Part shown: positions 1 through 6,419 of the stretch, in pieces
Layout of the letters: every line of letters begins with the position of its first letter
Numbering within the stretch: the stretch's first letter is position 1
Assembly: GCA_029253325.1 (NCBI GenBank)
Contig: JAQWZS010000180.1
Span: 1 to 10,654 of the forward strand
DNA length: 10,654 nucleotides
Direction of reading: 5' to 3'
Source of the DNA: Bacteroidia bacterium
Lineage (GTDB): Bacteria; Bacteroidota; Bacteroidia; NS11-12g; UBA9320
Made by a program: the position numbers and the translations under genes
Notes under the pieces: model-generated
What the model was told of the DNA's origin: nothing
Databases searched by the model: none
What the model saw: the letters and a program-made list of their open reading frames with translations, nothing else

Positions 1-1
1 T

Positions 2-748
2 GAGAATGGTATGTTTTGGTTGATTTTAGGAACAGTTTCATGTGCATCCTTTGGCTATTGGGTTAATGATTATTATGATCAAAAAAGAGACATTATTAAC
101 AAAAAAAAACCTTCTCATATAAAGTACTACTCAAGATTAACAATAAATATTCACTTAATATCATTTGTCCTAGTTGCTTTAACTTCAGGATATTTGATAG
201 GAATTTGGTTTTTATCACTCTTCTCATTTACGCTACTTTTACTCTATTTGTATAGCTGGAGTCTAAAAGACTTGCCAGTAATTGGTAATTTAATTATTTC
301 AATGCTTAGTTTTTATAGTATCTACAGCATAACAATGTTGTCATCATCAGTAGATGTTTTTTTGATTGTTCATTTTAGTTTATTTTCTGGGCTTATTACT
401 TTTTGTAGAGAAATCATTAAAGATGCTGAAGATTTTGAGGGGGATAGGGCGTTTGGTAGTCAAACATTACCTATAAGATTTGGTAAAAAAATAATTAATA
501 ACGTAGTTTATGTGCTTTTACTTTTATTGATATCGTTACTCATTTTTTCTTATTACTACCAAATTCAGTATTTTCAGGGAGCTCTCAAATACATTTTTTG
601 TTCGTATTGTGTTTTGTTTATTGTTATACCACTTTATAAAGCAGCGATTGATATACGATATACTAATAATAAGTCAGACTACAATTCTCTAAGTCTGCTT
701 ATGAAGTATGTGATATTTACGGGAATATTATCCATATTATTTTTTTAA
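2..748 (+). CDS. UbiA-family membrane prenyltransferase (5'-partial)
   Basis: The reading frame is open through the left edge, so the N-terminus (roughly 40 residues by family comparison) is outside the window; the ATG at 11 is internal. Both Asp-rich motifs of the UbiA superfamily, which bind Mg and the prenyl diphosphate, are visible. Counting from the ATG at 11, NDYYDQKRD lies at 19-27 and KDAEDFEGD at 137-145. Many hydrophobic helices alternate with these loops (about 47-80, 90-110, 116-133, 162-185, 190-210 and the C-terminus), giving an integral inner-membrane protein. In Bacteroidota, UbiA homologues next to maf are usually annotated as geranylgeranylglycerol-phosphate geranylgeranyltransferase; I infer that assignment only from context and general resemblance. 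Menaquinone or heme O prenylation is an alternative. It is followed 13 nt later by maf and probably forms an operon with it. Confidence 0.85.
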   Translation, partial: ENGMFWLILGTVSCASFGYWVNDYYDQKRDIINKKKPSHIKYYSRLTINIHLISFVLVALTSGYLIGIWFLSLFSFTLLLLYLYSWSLKDLPVIGNLIISMLSFYSIYSITMLSSSVDVFLIVHFSLFSGLITFCREIIKDAEDFEGDRAFGSQTLPIRFGKKIINNVVYVLLLLLISLLIFSYYYQIQYFQGALKYIFCSYCVLFIVIPLYKAAIDIRYTNNKSDYNSLSLLMKYVIFTGILSILFF

Positions 749-761
749 ATTCGTTGGTTAT

Positions 762-1331
762 ATGAGAGTGTTATTGGGATCTAAATCGCCAAGAAGAAAG
801 GAGTTATTGAGTATGTTGGCTATCAACTTTGATGTGGTTTCTATTGATTGTGAAGAGGATTATCCAAAGTCAATGTTATCAATGGATGTTGCTCAATATT
901 TATCTGAAAAAAAATCCATGGCATACAAATCACTAAACGACTCAGAACTTCTGATTACATCCGATACTGTTGTAGTAGTAAATGATAAAGTCTTAAATAA
1001 ACCAAGAAATAAAAGCGAAGCTTTGGAAATGCTGAATAGGATTAGCGGTAAAACTCATCAAGTAATAACGGGCGTAACTATTCGAACAAAAGAAAAAACA
1101 ATATCCTTTTCTAGTATGACTGATGTGTCTATGGATAAAATTGATTATGAGGATAAGAATTTTTACATAAATAATTATGCTATTTTAGATAAAGCTGGTG
1201 GATATGGAATTCAAGATTGGTTGGGATTATCCCATGTTAATTCTATAAATGGTTGTTATTATAATGTGATGGGTTTGCCCACAAATTCAGTATATAAGCG
1301 TTTAAAAGACGATTTTAGATATGTATTGTAG
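762..1331 (+). CDS. maf: Maf-like nucleoside triphosphate pyrophosphatase
   Basis: This is a house-cleaning enzyme of the Maf/Ham1 fold that hydrolyses nucleoside triphosphates to the monophosphate and PPi. The YhdE-like branch acts on dTTP and UTP and on modified pyrimidine nucleotides. Family motifs appear in order: SKSPRRKELL at residues 7-16 (phosphate-binding loop), SDTVV at 67-71 with the likely catalytic Asp68, NKP at 79-81, SGKTHQVITGV at 95-105, and a late AGGYGIQDW block. The length of 189 residues is normal. The ATG at 762 has no Shine-Dalgarno sequence, typical of Bacteroidota, and places the SPRR motif at its usual distance from the N-terminus. The gene overlaps the next one by 11 nt, so it is likely co-transcribed with its neighbours. 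Subfamily substrate preference is inferred from the GYGIQ-type motif. Confidence 0.93.
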   Translation: MRVLLGSKSPRRKELLSMLAINFDVVSIDCEEDYPKSMLSMDVAQYLSEKKSMAYKSLNDSELLITSDTVVVVNDKVLNKPRNKSEALEMLNRISGKTHQVITGVTIRTKEKTISFSSMTDVSMDKIDYEDKNFYINNYAILDKAGGYGIQDWLGLSHVNSINGCYYNVMGLPTNSVYKRLKDDFRYVL

Positions 1332-1815
1332 ATTATTAATAATATTTATTTTAAGTTTCATGAGTATTTTATCGAGTGCTCAAGATCAACCTTTTCAAAA
1401 ACAAATATTAGCAGGTTATGAAATAAACTACTTTGGTAAGAACAGTTTTGTTCATGGACGATTTTTGAAGAATAATCACATAATAGAAACAGGAATTAAT
1501 TATAACTTTTCTGATGGTTTTTCAGATGATCCTGTAATCGGTATTGGATTACATTATGGTTACCAAGTTATTAGTTCGAAAAAGTGGAAAACATCTTTAG
1601 GAGCTGAATATAGGAGACAGAAACCATTGAAGATTGTGAATATTCAAACTTTGTGTTATACAACTTCAGTACAGTATAATTATAAATCTAATTGGTCATT
1701 GTTGTCAAGAATTGGCTATGGCGTTGCAACTGAGCGTTCTGCCTCTGATGGCAGTTTTGATCAATTTAATAATTTAACGGGGAGTATATCTTTATCATGC
1801 GTCTATCATTTGTAG
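1321..1815 (+). CDS. small secreted protein, probable outer-membrane beta-barrel
   Basis: I do not recognise a named family. The 164-residue product begins with a clear Sec signal peptide: a hydrophobic stretch at residues 4-19 and a probable signal peptidase I site after SSA (residues 18-20), before QDQ. The rest has alternating polar and hydrophobic segments with many aromatic and glycine residues, such as INYNFSDGF, IGIGLHYGYQV, TSLGAEYRR and SVQYNYKSNWSLLSRIGYG. The chain ends in SISLSCVYHL, with aromatic and hydrophobic residues near the C-terminus as in beta-barrel proteins. About eight short beta strands could fit, so a small barrel in the outer membrane is the best guess. It starts inside maf (11-nt overlap) and overlaps the lipoprotein gene by 19 nt, suggesting translational coupling. 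The function is unknown. Confidence 0.75.
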   Translation: MYCRLLIIFILSFMSILSSAQDQPFQKQILAGYEINYFGKNSFVHGRFLKNNHIIETGINYNFSDGFSDDPVIGIGLHYGYQVISSKKWKTSLGAEYRRQKPLKIVNIQTLCYTTSVQYNYKSNWSLLSRIGYGVATERSASDGSFDQFNNLTGSISLSCVYHL

Positions 1816-2615
1816 TTATTACTAGTATTTGTCTGATTTGTTGTAGTAAGCATGAGATTAATAAAAATACAGTCTTGGTATTTGGTCATGGTGGTATAGG
1901 ATTTGATAATCTGAATGGTCAGTTCGCACCGAACTCTGTTGCGAGTATATCAACGGCACTTGATTTTTATGACCTAGATGGTGTTGAAGTAGACATTCAA
2001 TTTACTAAAGATGGGAATCTAATTGTATTTCATGATGATTATTTAGAAAACTCTACTCAATGTAAAGGCTTCGTTAACGGTTTAAATTTTGACGAAATTG
2101 GAAAATGTTACTACAGAAAGCAATATTCAAATAACTATAATGAGGAGGTCATATCACTTGACAGCTTAATTATTCTAATTAATAAACGTTGGAGGCATAA
2201 GTTATTTAGCATTGATATAAAAAATAATTTCAATGTTCCCTTTAAGATTGATTCATTGGCTGGCCTACTAAATATGAGATTAGAAAAATTAAAATCTACT
2301 GATAATATTATCATTGAGAGCAGAGATGCAAATATTCTGTATGCATTAAATAAAAGGAAAAATTACAGGTGTATGCTAGTTTCAGATATGGACAGTGTGG
2401 GAGTTGGAGACGTAAGTAGATTTGGGCTAGCAGGGATTGTTTGTAACTTCGAAAAAACAAATGACAAATTGAAACAACAACTACTTGATAGTTCTAAAAA
2501 AATAATTTTGTATGGGCAAAAATCAACTCGTGATTATGGGAGTGTAGATTATAAACATGTTTATGGAGTTCAGATTGATAACCCAATAGCTGCTATAAAA
2601 TATTTTAAACATTAA
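1797..2615 (+). CDS. GDPD-family lipoprotein (glycerophosphodiester phosphodiesterase-like)
   Basis: The N-terminus is a lipoprotein signal: a hydrophobic stretch at residues 4-15 ending in LICC, with Cys16 the probable lipidated residue and Ser following. The mature part resembles the TIM-barrel glycerophosphodiester phosphodiesterases, which cleave glycerophosphodiesters to glycerol-3-phosphate and an alcohol. Visible active-site pieces are His31 in GHGG, the metal-binding pair Glu64 and Asp66 in VEVDIQFTKDG, His79-Asp80 in FHDD, and Asp140 in SIDIK at the position of the usual Glu of an E-x-K motif. Two family hallmarks are altered: HRG reads HGG, and PENT reads APNS (44-47). It may therefore be a divergent subfamily with a different substrate. 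The length of 272 is normal. It is the last gene of the maf operon and overlaps the opposite-strand sigma factor by 4 nt. Confidence 0.8.
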   Translation: MRLSFVVITSICLICCSKHEINKNTVLVFGHGGIGFDNLNGQFAPNSVASISTALDFYDLDGVEVDIQFTKDGNLIVFHDDYLENSTQCKGFVNGLNFDEIGKCYYRKQYSNNYNEEVISLDSLIILINKRWRHKLFSIDIKNNFNVPFKIDSLAGLLNMRLEKLKSTDNIIIESRDANILYALNKRKNYRCMLVSDMDSVGVGDVSRFGLAGIVCNFEKTNDKLKQQLLDSSKKIILYGQKSTRDYGSVDYKHVYGVQIDNPIAAIKYFKH

Positions 2616-3145
2616 CTAGCTGATAAGCTGTACAGCTTCTCATATTCAGATAGTTGAGATCTAAGACGTCTTCTTGCAACAAATATTCTTGTTTTGATTG
2701 TACCAATAGGAATCCCTATTTTTTCAGCAATTTCATGGTATTTATAACCCAAAGTATTCATTTCAAAAGTTATGCGTAAATCATCAGGCAAACTGTCGAT
2801 GGCATCTGACAAATCTTGCTTAATGAACTTTGACTCGCCATTATTATGAGCATTAAATGTTTTGGCATTGTCAATAATGAATTGTTCATCCTGTGTATCC
2901 ATAAACGTATTTCTCTTGGTAATACGGCGATAATTATTAATGAAACTATTTCTCATTATTGTAAATAACCAACCTTTCAAATTTGTACCTTCTTTAAATT
3001 TAGAAGAATATATTATTGCCTTCATTAAGGTTTCTTGAACCAAATCATTAGCATCGTCTAGGTTTTGAGAAAGTTGAAGAGCATAGTTTTTAAGTATAGG
3101 CTGTAGCAACTCTAATTTTTTTTCAAATTCAGTTTGATTTTTCAT
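2612..3145 (-). CDS. ECF-type RNA polymerase sigma factor
   Basis: This 177-residue protein has the two-domain layout of group 4 (ECF) sigma factors. Sigma region 2 spans about residues 10-78: DANDLVQETLMKA (31-43) is the core-binding region 2.2, and WLFTIMRNSFINNYRR (59-74) covers regions 2.3 and 2.4 that melt and read the -10-type element. Sigma region 4 spans about 114-165, with the helix-turn-helix in YHEIAEKIGIPIGTIKTRI (136-154) and a basic tail RRRLR. No anti-sigma gene is adjacent, so control is not evident from context. A TAnnTTTG element lies just upstream of its start. The gene is transcribed away from the pterin operon and converges on the lipoprotein gene. The family call is safe; the regulon cannot be read from the sequence. 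Confidence 0.93.
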   Translation of the reverse strand: MKNQTEFEKKLELLQPILKNYALQLSQNLDDANDLVQETLMKAIIYSSKFKEGTNLKGWLFTIMRNSFINNYRRITKRNTFMDTQDEQFIIDNAKTFNAHNNGESKFIKQDLSDAIDSLPDDLRITFEMNTLGYKYHEIAEKIGIPIGTIKTRIFVARRRLRSQLSEYEKLYSLSAS

Positions 3146-3164
3146 TTTGTTTAACTTATTCGTA

Positions 3165-3172
3165 CAAAAGTA
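3165..3172 (-). promoter_or_regulatory. candidate -7 element of the sigma factor promoter
   Basis: On the minus strand this reads TACTTTTG, an exact match to the Bacteroidota -7 consensus TAnnTTTG, and lies 19 nt upstream of the sigma factor ATG. Nineteen bases further upstream is TTAG (plus-strand 3192-3195), a one-mismatch version of the -33 TTTG. The match of the -7 box and its position are seen; promoter activity is inferred. Confidence 0.5.
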
Positions 3173-3270
3173 AAACAGAATTTTATAAAAACTAATTTTT
3201 GTTTAATTTTTATTAATAAATGTTGAGCAAATTTATAAACACCTGATAATCAATAAATTAATTTCATTAA

Positions 3271-3340
3271 TTAACCTATTTATGACAATATTATGACGAT
3301 TTGTTTATATTTTTTATAATAATAAATGTAAATAGGTTAA
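3271..3340. repeat. 12-bp perfect inverted repeat in the sigma factor/pterin intergenic region
   Basis: TTAACCTATTTA at 3271-3282 is the exact reverse complement of TAAATAGGTTAA at 3329-3340, with 46 nt between the arms. The right arm ends 31 nt before the pterin synthase ATG. The spacer has the direct repeat TTATGAC at 3280-3286 and 3291-3297, 11 nt apart, so both copies sit on the same face of the helix. No U-rich tail follows the right arm, which argues against a simple terminator. A regulatory role for the divergent genes is inference. Confidence 0.6.
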
Positions 3341-3371
3341 ACAAAAATGAATTGAACGATGTTTGTAGAAT

Positions 3372-3782
3372 ATGATTGCATCAGCAAGTAGAGTTGAAAG
3401 ATTTAATGCAGCCCATAGGCTACATAATCCAGATTGGAGTGACGAAAAAAATGCTTCATTTTATGGATTATGCAACAACCCCAATTTTCACGGACACAAT
3501 TATAAACTAATTGTAAAAATAACTGGAGAAGTTGATCCTGATAGTGGCTATTTAATTGATCTAAAAAAATTAAGAGATATAATAAGGAAAGAAGTCACTT
3601 CTCGATTCGATCATAGAAATTTAAATTTAGATGTGCCAGATTTCAAAAATCGTATACCGACAGCTGAGAATATCGCTTATGTTATATGGCACAGAATTAA
3701 CCCCCAATTAGAAGATCACCATCATTTACATATAACACTTTACGAAACAGAACGAAATTTTATAGAATATGAAGGACAATAA
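3372..3782 (+). CDS. 6-pyruvoyl-tetrahydropterin synthase homologue (PTPS/QueD superfamily)
   Basis: The enzyme belongs to the tunnelling-fold PTPS/QueD superfamily, which acts on 7,8-dihydroneopterin triphosphate. The Zn ligands are His15 (FNAAHRL), His40 and His42 (HGHNY). The catalytic Cys34 lies in CNNPNFHGHNY, and FDHRNLN (79-85) carries the catalytic Asp80-His81 pair. PTAEN (96-100) and Glu125 (LYETERN), the pterin anchor, complete the site. The C-x5-HGH spacing and the wording around it (CNNPN, GHNYK, LDVPDF) resemble animal PTPS more than E. coli QueD, which has C-x3-HGH. The product could thus be 6-pyruvoyl-tetrahydropterin for a biopterin-type cofactor; a queuosine-precursor role is the alternative. 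The length of 136 is typical. It overlaps folE, which makes its substrate, by 14 nt. Confidence 0.9.
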   Translation: MIASASRVERFNAAHRLHNPDWSDEKNASFYGLCNNPNFHGHNYKLIVKITGEVDPDSGYLIDLKKLRDIIRKEVTSRFDHRNLNLDVPDFKNRIPTAENIAYVIWHRINPQLEDHHHLHITLYETERNFIEYEGQ

Positions 3783-4419
3783 CAATCAAAATAAAACTAT
3801 AGAAGTAAACTCAATTATTAAATCTCCAACAATATCCTCAGCATTTGATGTGTCTGATGAAGAGAAAATTGACAAAATAGCTGTACATTTTAAATCGATT
3901 ATGGAAACCTTGGGGTTAGATTTATCTGATGACAGCCTTAAGGAAACACCTAAAAGAGTGGCTAAGATGTACGTAACAGAAATCTTCAGTGGTCTTAATC
4001 CTAAAAATAAACCAGAGGTTACTTTATTCAAAAATAATTATGGCTACAACCAGATGTTGGTAGAGAAGAATATATCTGTTTATTCTATGTGTGAACATCA
4101 TTTTGTTCCAATTATAGGTAAGGCACATGTTGCATATATAGCTAATGGAAAGGTGATAGGTTTAAGTAAAATTCACCGAATGGTTAAATATTTTTCTCAA
4201 CGACCTCAGGTTCAAGAAAGATTAACCAGACAAATAATGGAAAATCTCAAACAAACACTTAATATTGACAATGTTGCAGTTGTAATAGATGCAAGACATA
4301 TGTGTGTTGAGTGTAGAGGGGTAGAAGATGTCACCTCGAATACCATAACATCTGCGATATCTGGTCAATTTCAGAAAGACTCTACAAGATCAGAGTTTAT
4401 GCGATTTATCGGTATGTGA
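3769..4419 (+). CDS. folE: GTP cyclohydrolase I
   Basis: The product converts GTP to 7,8-dihydroneopterin triphosphate and formate, the first step to folate, biopterin and queuosine-type products. The homodecameric cytosolic family is recognised from the core after residue 30. ETPKRVAKMY (59-68) is followed by the Zn site in YSMCEHHFVP with Cys108 and His111. GLSKIHRMVKYFSQRPQVQERL (131-152) is the highly conserved helix, and ARHMCVECRG (175-184) holds catalytic His177 and the third Zn ligand Cys179. The C-terminus SEFMRFIGM matches family ends. At 216 residues it is near the E. coli length; the first 25 or so residues are a variable Asn-rich extension. It starts inside the PTPS gene and its stop overlaps a possible GTG start of lolD, so the three genes are likely one transcript. 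Confidence 0.96.
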   Translation: MKDNNNQNKTIEVNSIIKSPTISSAFDVSDEEKIDKIAVHFKSIMETLGLDLSDDSLKETPKRVAKMYVTEIFSGLNPKNKPEVTLFKNNYGYNQMLVEKNISVYSMCEHHFVPIIGKAHVAYIANGKVIGLSKIHRMVKYFSQRPQVQERLTRQIMENLKQTLNIDNVAVVIDARHMCVECRGVEDVTSNTITSAISGQFQKDSTRSEFMRFIGM

Positions 4420-4424
4420 ATGAT

Positions 4425-5084
4425 ATGATAGAAGGAAGAGAATTAAGTAAAAGTTATGGAAATTTAGCAGTTCTAAAGTCGGTTGATTTATCTATTGGCA
4501 AAGGGGAAATTTTAAGTATTACGGGACCAAGTGGAGCTGGTAAGTCCACACTTCTCCAAATTCTTGGAACCTTGGATTCATTTGATACTGGGACTCTTCG
4601 GTATGATGATTATGATATTTCTGCCCTGAAGCCTAATGAAATAGCGAATTTCAGAAATAAGAACATTGGTTTTATCTTTCAATTCCATCACTTACTCCCA
4701 GAATTTACTGCCCTTGAAAATGTTTGTATGCCAGCATTAATTCAAGGTATGAATAAATCTGATGCAGAACTTAAGGCTGTCAAATTGTTAGATAAACTAG
4801 GACTAAAAAGTCGTTTAAATCATAAACCGAATGAATTGTCGGGAGGAGAACAACAACGGGTGTCTGTAGCTAGAGCTCTTGTAAATAATCCATCGGTTGT
4901 TTTTGCCGATGAGCCAAGTGGCAATCTAGATACCGAAAATGCTAAAGACCTTCACGAGCTCTTTTTGAAACTTAGAGACGAATTGGGACAATCATTTGTT
5001 ATTGTAACTCATAATAATGAATTAGCTGCAATGGCTGATCGTATGATTGAAATGAAAGATGGTCAAATTATCAATTCTAATTGA
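4425..5084 (+). CDS. lolD: LolD-type lipoprotein-releasing ABC transporter ATPase
   Basis: This is a cytoplasmic ATPase that would power LolCE-like permeases to extract lipoproteins from the inner membrane. Positions count from the ATG at 4425, giving 219 residues. Walker A is GPSGAGKST (34-42), the Q-loop is at Gln86 in FQFHHLLPEFTALENV (a LolD hallmark), the ABC signature is LSGGEQQR (138-145), Walker B is VVFADEP (158-164), and the switch is His196 in VTHNN. An in-frame GTG at 4416 would overlap the folE stop by 4 nt and add three residues. I prefer the ATG because family members usually begin with Met-Ile a few residues before the first strand. No permease gene is in the window. Related MacB or FtsE ATPases are less likely given the FHHLLPEF wording. 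Confidence 0.9.
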   Translation: MIEGRELSKSYGNLAVLKSVDLSIGKGEILSITGPSGAGKSTLLQILGTLDSFDTGTLRYDDYDISALKPNEIANFRNKNIGFIFQFHHLLPEFTALENVCMPALIQGMNKSDAELKAVKLLDKLGLKSRLNHKPNELSGGEQQRVSVARALVNNPSVVFADEPSGNLDTENAKDLHELFLKLRDELGQSFVIVTHNNELAAMADRMIEMKDGQIINSN

Positions 5085-5099
5085 TAATTACCCCTTTTT
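5066..5099 (+). terminator. AT-rich hairpin with T tract at the end of lolD
   Basis: An 11-bp perfect inverted repeat (5066-5076 and 5079-5089, two-base centre CT) spans the lolD stop codon and is followed by ACCCC and five T residues. The stem has only one G-C pair, so it is a weak candidate intrinsic terminator. It would separate the pterin-lolD transcript from the RRM gene. Confidence 0.4.
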
Positions 5100-5115
5100 A
5101 GTTTGTTAGATTTAA

Positions 5116-5123
5116 TAAATTTG
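5116..5123 (+). promoter_or_regulatory. candidate -7 promoter element touching the RRM gene start
   Basis: TAAATTTG matches the Bacteroidota -7 consensus TAnnTTTG exactly and ends only 5 nt before the ATG at 5129. Initiation a few bases after the TTTG, as usual for this class, would fall at or next to the ATG, so the mRNA may have no 5' leader. No TTTG is seen at the expected -33 spacing (CCTT at 5093-5096). Confidence 0.5.
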
Positions 5124-5128
5124 CACCA

Positions 5129-5389
5129 ATGAATTTAATTGTCAAAAACATTCCTACATCATACAATGCTCACTATTTAGAGATGCTATTTGAAAAGTAT
5201 GGTGAAATCAGTTATGCCAAGGTTGTATACGATAGAGTCACTAAGGAGCCAAAAGGAACAGGTTTTGTAGAGTTTGAGAATGAAAAAGATGGCCTCAAAG
5301 CAATAGAAGAGATGAATGGTAAAGAGGTAAATGGCAAAAAGTTGCACGTTGAGAAGGCAAGACCAAGAAGAGTAAATATTTGGAGTTAA
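5129..5389 (+). CDS. single-RRM RNA-binding protein
   Basis: The 86-residue product is one RNA recognition motif plus a short basic tail. The beta-alpha-beta-beta-alpha-beta order is readable: strand 1 with RNP2 as LIVKNI (3-8), helix 1 around AHYLEMLFEKYG (14-25), strand 3 with RNP1 as KGTGFVEF (42-49), helix 2 around DGLKAIEEMNG (54-64), then KKLHVEKARPRR. Small RRM proteins of this size are common in Bacteroidota and cyanobacteria, where they bind RNA and some respond to cold. Two of the three usual RNA-stacking aromatic positions are non-aromatic here: Ile4 in RNP2 and Thr44 in RNP1; Phe46 is kept. RNA binding may therefore be weaker or different. It is monocistronic, with its own -7-like element and a strong terminator behind it. 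Confidence 0.9.
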   Translation: MNLIVKNIPTSYNAHYLEMLFEKYGEISYAKVVYDRVTKEPKGTGFVEFENEKDGLKAIEEMNGKEVNGKKLHVEKARPRRVNIWS

Positions 5390-5412
5390 TTCCACATTAA
5401 ATATAACATAAA

Positions 5413-5444
5413 AAAAAGGAGATTGGGTTACCAATCTCCTTTTT
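5413..5444. terminator. bidirectional intrinsic terminator
   Basis: The GC-containing stem GGAGATTGG (5418-5426) pairs perfectly with CCAATCTCC (5431-5439) around the loop GTTA, and is extended by A5 opposite T5. With runs of A before and T after, it works as a terminator on both strands. It sits exactly between the convergent RRM and universal stress protein genes and could serve both. Confidence 0.9.
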
Positions 5445-5464
5445 AGTTTAAAAATAGTTGTAAC

Positions 5465-6367
5465 CTAGTAAAAGCCAGAACCGCCAGTTGCTCTTGAGCC
5501 TGTTGGTTTAGGGTTGATACACATGACAGGTGTTTTCTGTGAACTATTTACAATTTGTTCGGCATATGATCCGACAAATAAATCAGATAACTTCCCAGTT
5601 TCTGATTTTGTCATAATAATGATCAAATCTGCATCGATTTCTTCGGCATATTTTATCGTATCTTTACCAAGATGATCTGGATATTTTCTATCATCAAGAA
5701 GATGAGATTCGAATTTAACACCGTATTTTTCAAAGATTCCTTCGGCTTGGTTGAGATTTGCCTTTATTTTCCTTTTAATTAACTCATCCTTTTCTAGTTC
5801 CATGATGATGTGAATTGTGGAATTGTATTTTAGACCTACCTTGACGGCCCAATCGATTTTTTGCTTACTAGTTTTAGTCAAATCAATCGGAAGAACAATT
5901 TTATTAAATTTAGGCTCTGTTCTTTTTTGTTTTACAGCAATGACTGGAATAGCAGAACTTTTGATTACTCGACTGGTTGTACTGCCAGTAAATTGCTCAA
6001 TTCCATTGGCTCCATTAGTTCCCATTACGATGGTGTCGCATTTGTTATCCGTGGCTAACTTATTAATTATTTTGAAAGGTTTGCCCTCAGATACAAGCGT
6101 ATTTACTTTTAGAGTTGGCCATTTTTCAAGGATTTCTGATTTCAAATCTTCAAGTTTTTTTCTAACCTTGTCTCTTAAAAGTGCAATTTCGCTGTCACTG
6201 TTAAATAAACCGGATAATGTACTCTTGCTAAGTACATGAAGCAGAGTAATTTCACTATCAAAAAAGTTTGCCATTTCTACTGCATAATAAACAGCATTTA
6301 TTGATGAATCTGAAAAATCCATAGGCACTAATATGATGTGATTTTGTGGTGTTTTAATATCTATCAT
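5465..6367 (-). CDS. tandem-domain universal stress protein (UspA family)
   Basis: The protein of 300 residues carries two UspA-type domains in tandem, at about residues 8-147 and 153-290. Domain 1 starts with HIILVPMDFSDSS and holds a nucleotide-loop-like segment MGTNGANGIEQFTGSTTS, close to the G-x2-G-x9-G(S/T) signature of ATP-binding members but one residue shorter between the last glycines. Domain 2 starts with FNKIVLPIDLTK and has IMTKSETGKLSDLFVGS, where the first glycine is lost, so this half probably does not bind ATP in the standard way. I chose the ATG at 6367: the open frame extends upstream to 6427, but those 20 residues precede the family start and would overlap the divergent phosphorylase gene. 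Expression under stress or stationary phase is family knowledge only. Confidence 0.9.
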   Translation of the reverse strand: MIDIKTPQNHIILVPMDFSDSSINAVYYAVEMANFFDSEITLLHVLSKSTLSGLFNSDSEIALLRDKVRKKLEDLKSEILEKWPTLKVNTLVSEGKPFKIINKLATDNKCDTIVMGTNGANGIEQFTGSTTSRVIKSSAIPVIAVKQKRTEPKFNKIVLPIDLTKTSKQKIDWAVKVGLKYNSTIHIIMELEKDELIKRKIKANLNQAEGIFEKYGVKFESHLLDDRKYPDHLGKDTIKYAEEIDADLIIIMTKSETGKLSDLFVGSYAEQIVNSSQKTPVMCINPKPTGSRATGGSGFY

Positions 6368-6387
6368 AAAATTTCTTAAACTTGCTG

Positions 6388-6419
6388 CGAAGATAAACAC
6401 CTTTTTTAGCGTGAAACAA
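6388..6419 (-). promoter_or_regulatory. weak candidate promoter of the universal stress protein gene
   Basis: On the minus strand TATCTTCG (6388-6395) matches the Bacteroidota -7 box TAnnTTTG with one mismatch. TTG (6417-6419) lies 21 nt upstream as a partial -33 element. It is in the short gap shared with the divergent phosphorylase gene. One mismatch in an AT-rich region could be chance. Confidence 0.25.

Noticed and set aside
3786..4031. Antisense open frame inside folE
   Set aside because: The plus strand encodes a well-conserved FolE here; the antisense product is composition-driven.
5817..6239. Plus-strand open frame of 140 codons inside the universal stress protein gene
   Set aside because: The minus strand encodes recognisable UspA domains over the whole interval; the plus frame has no start signal or family motif.
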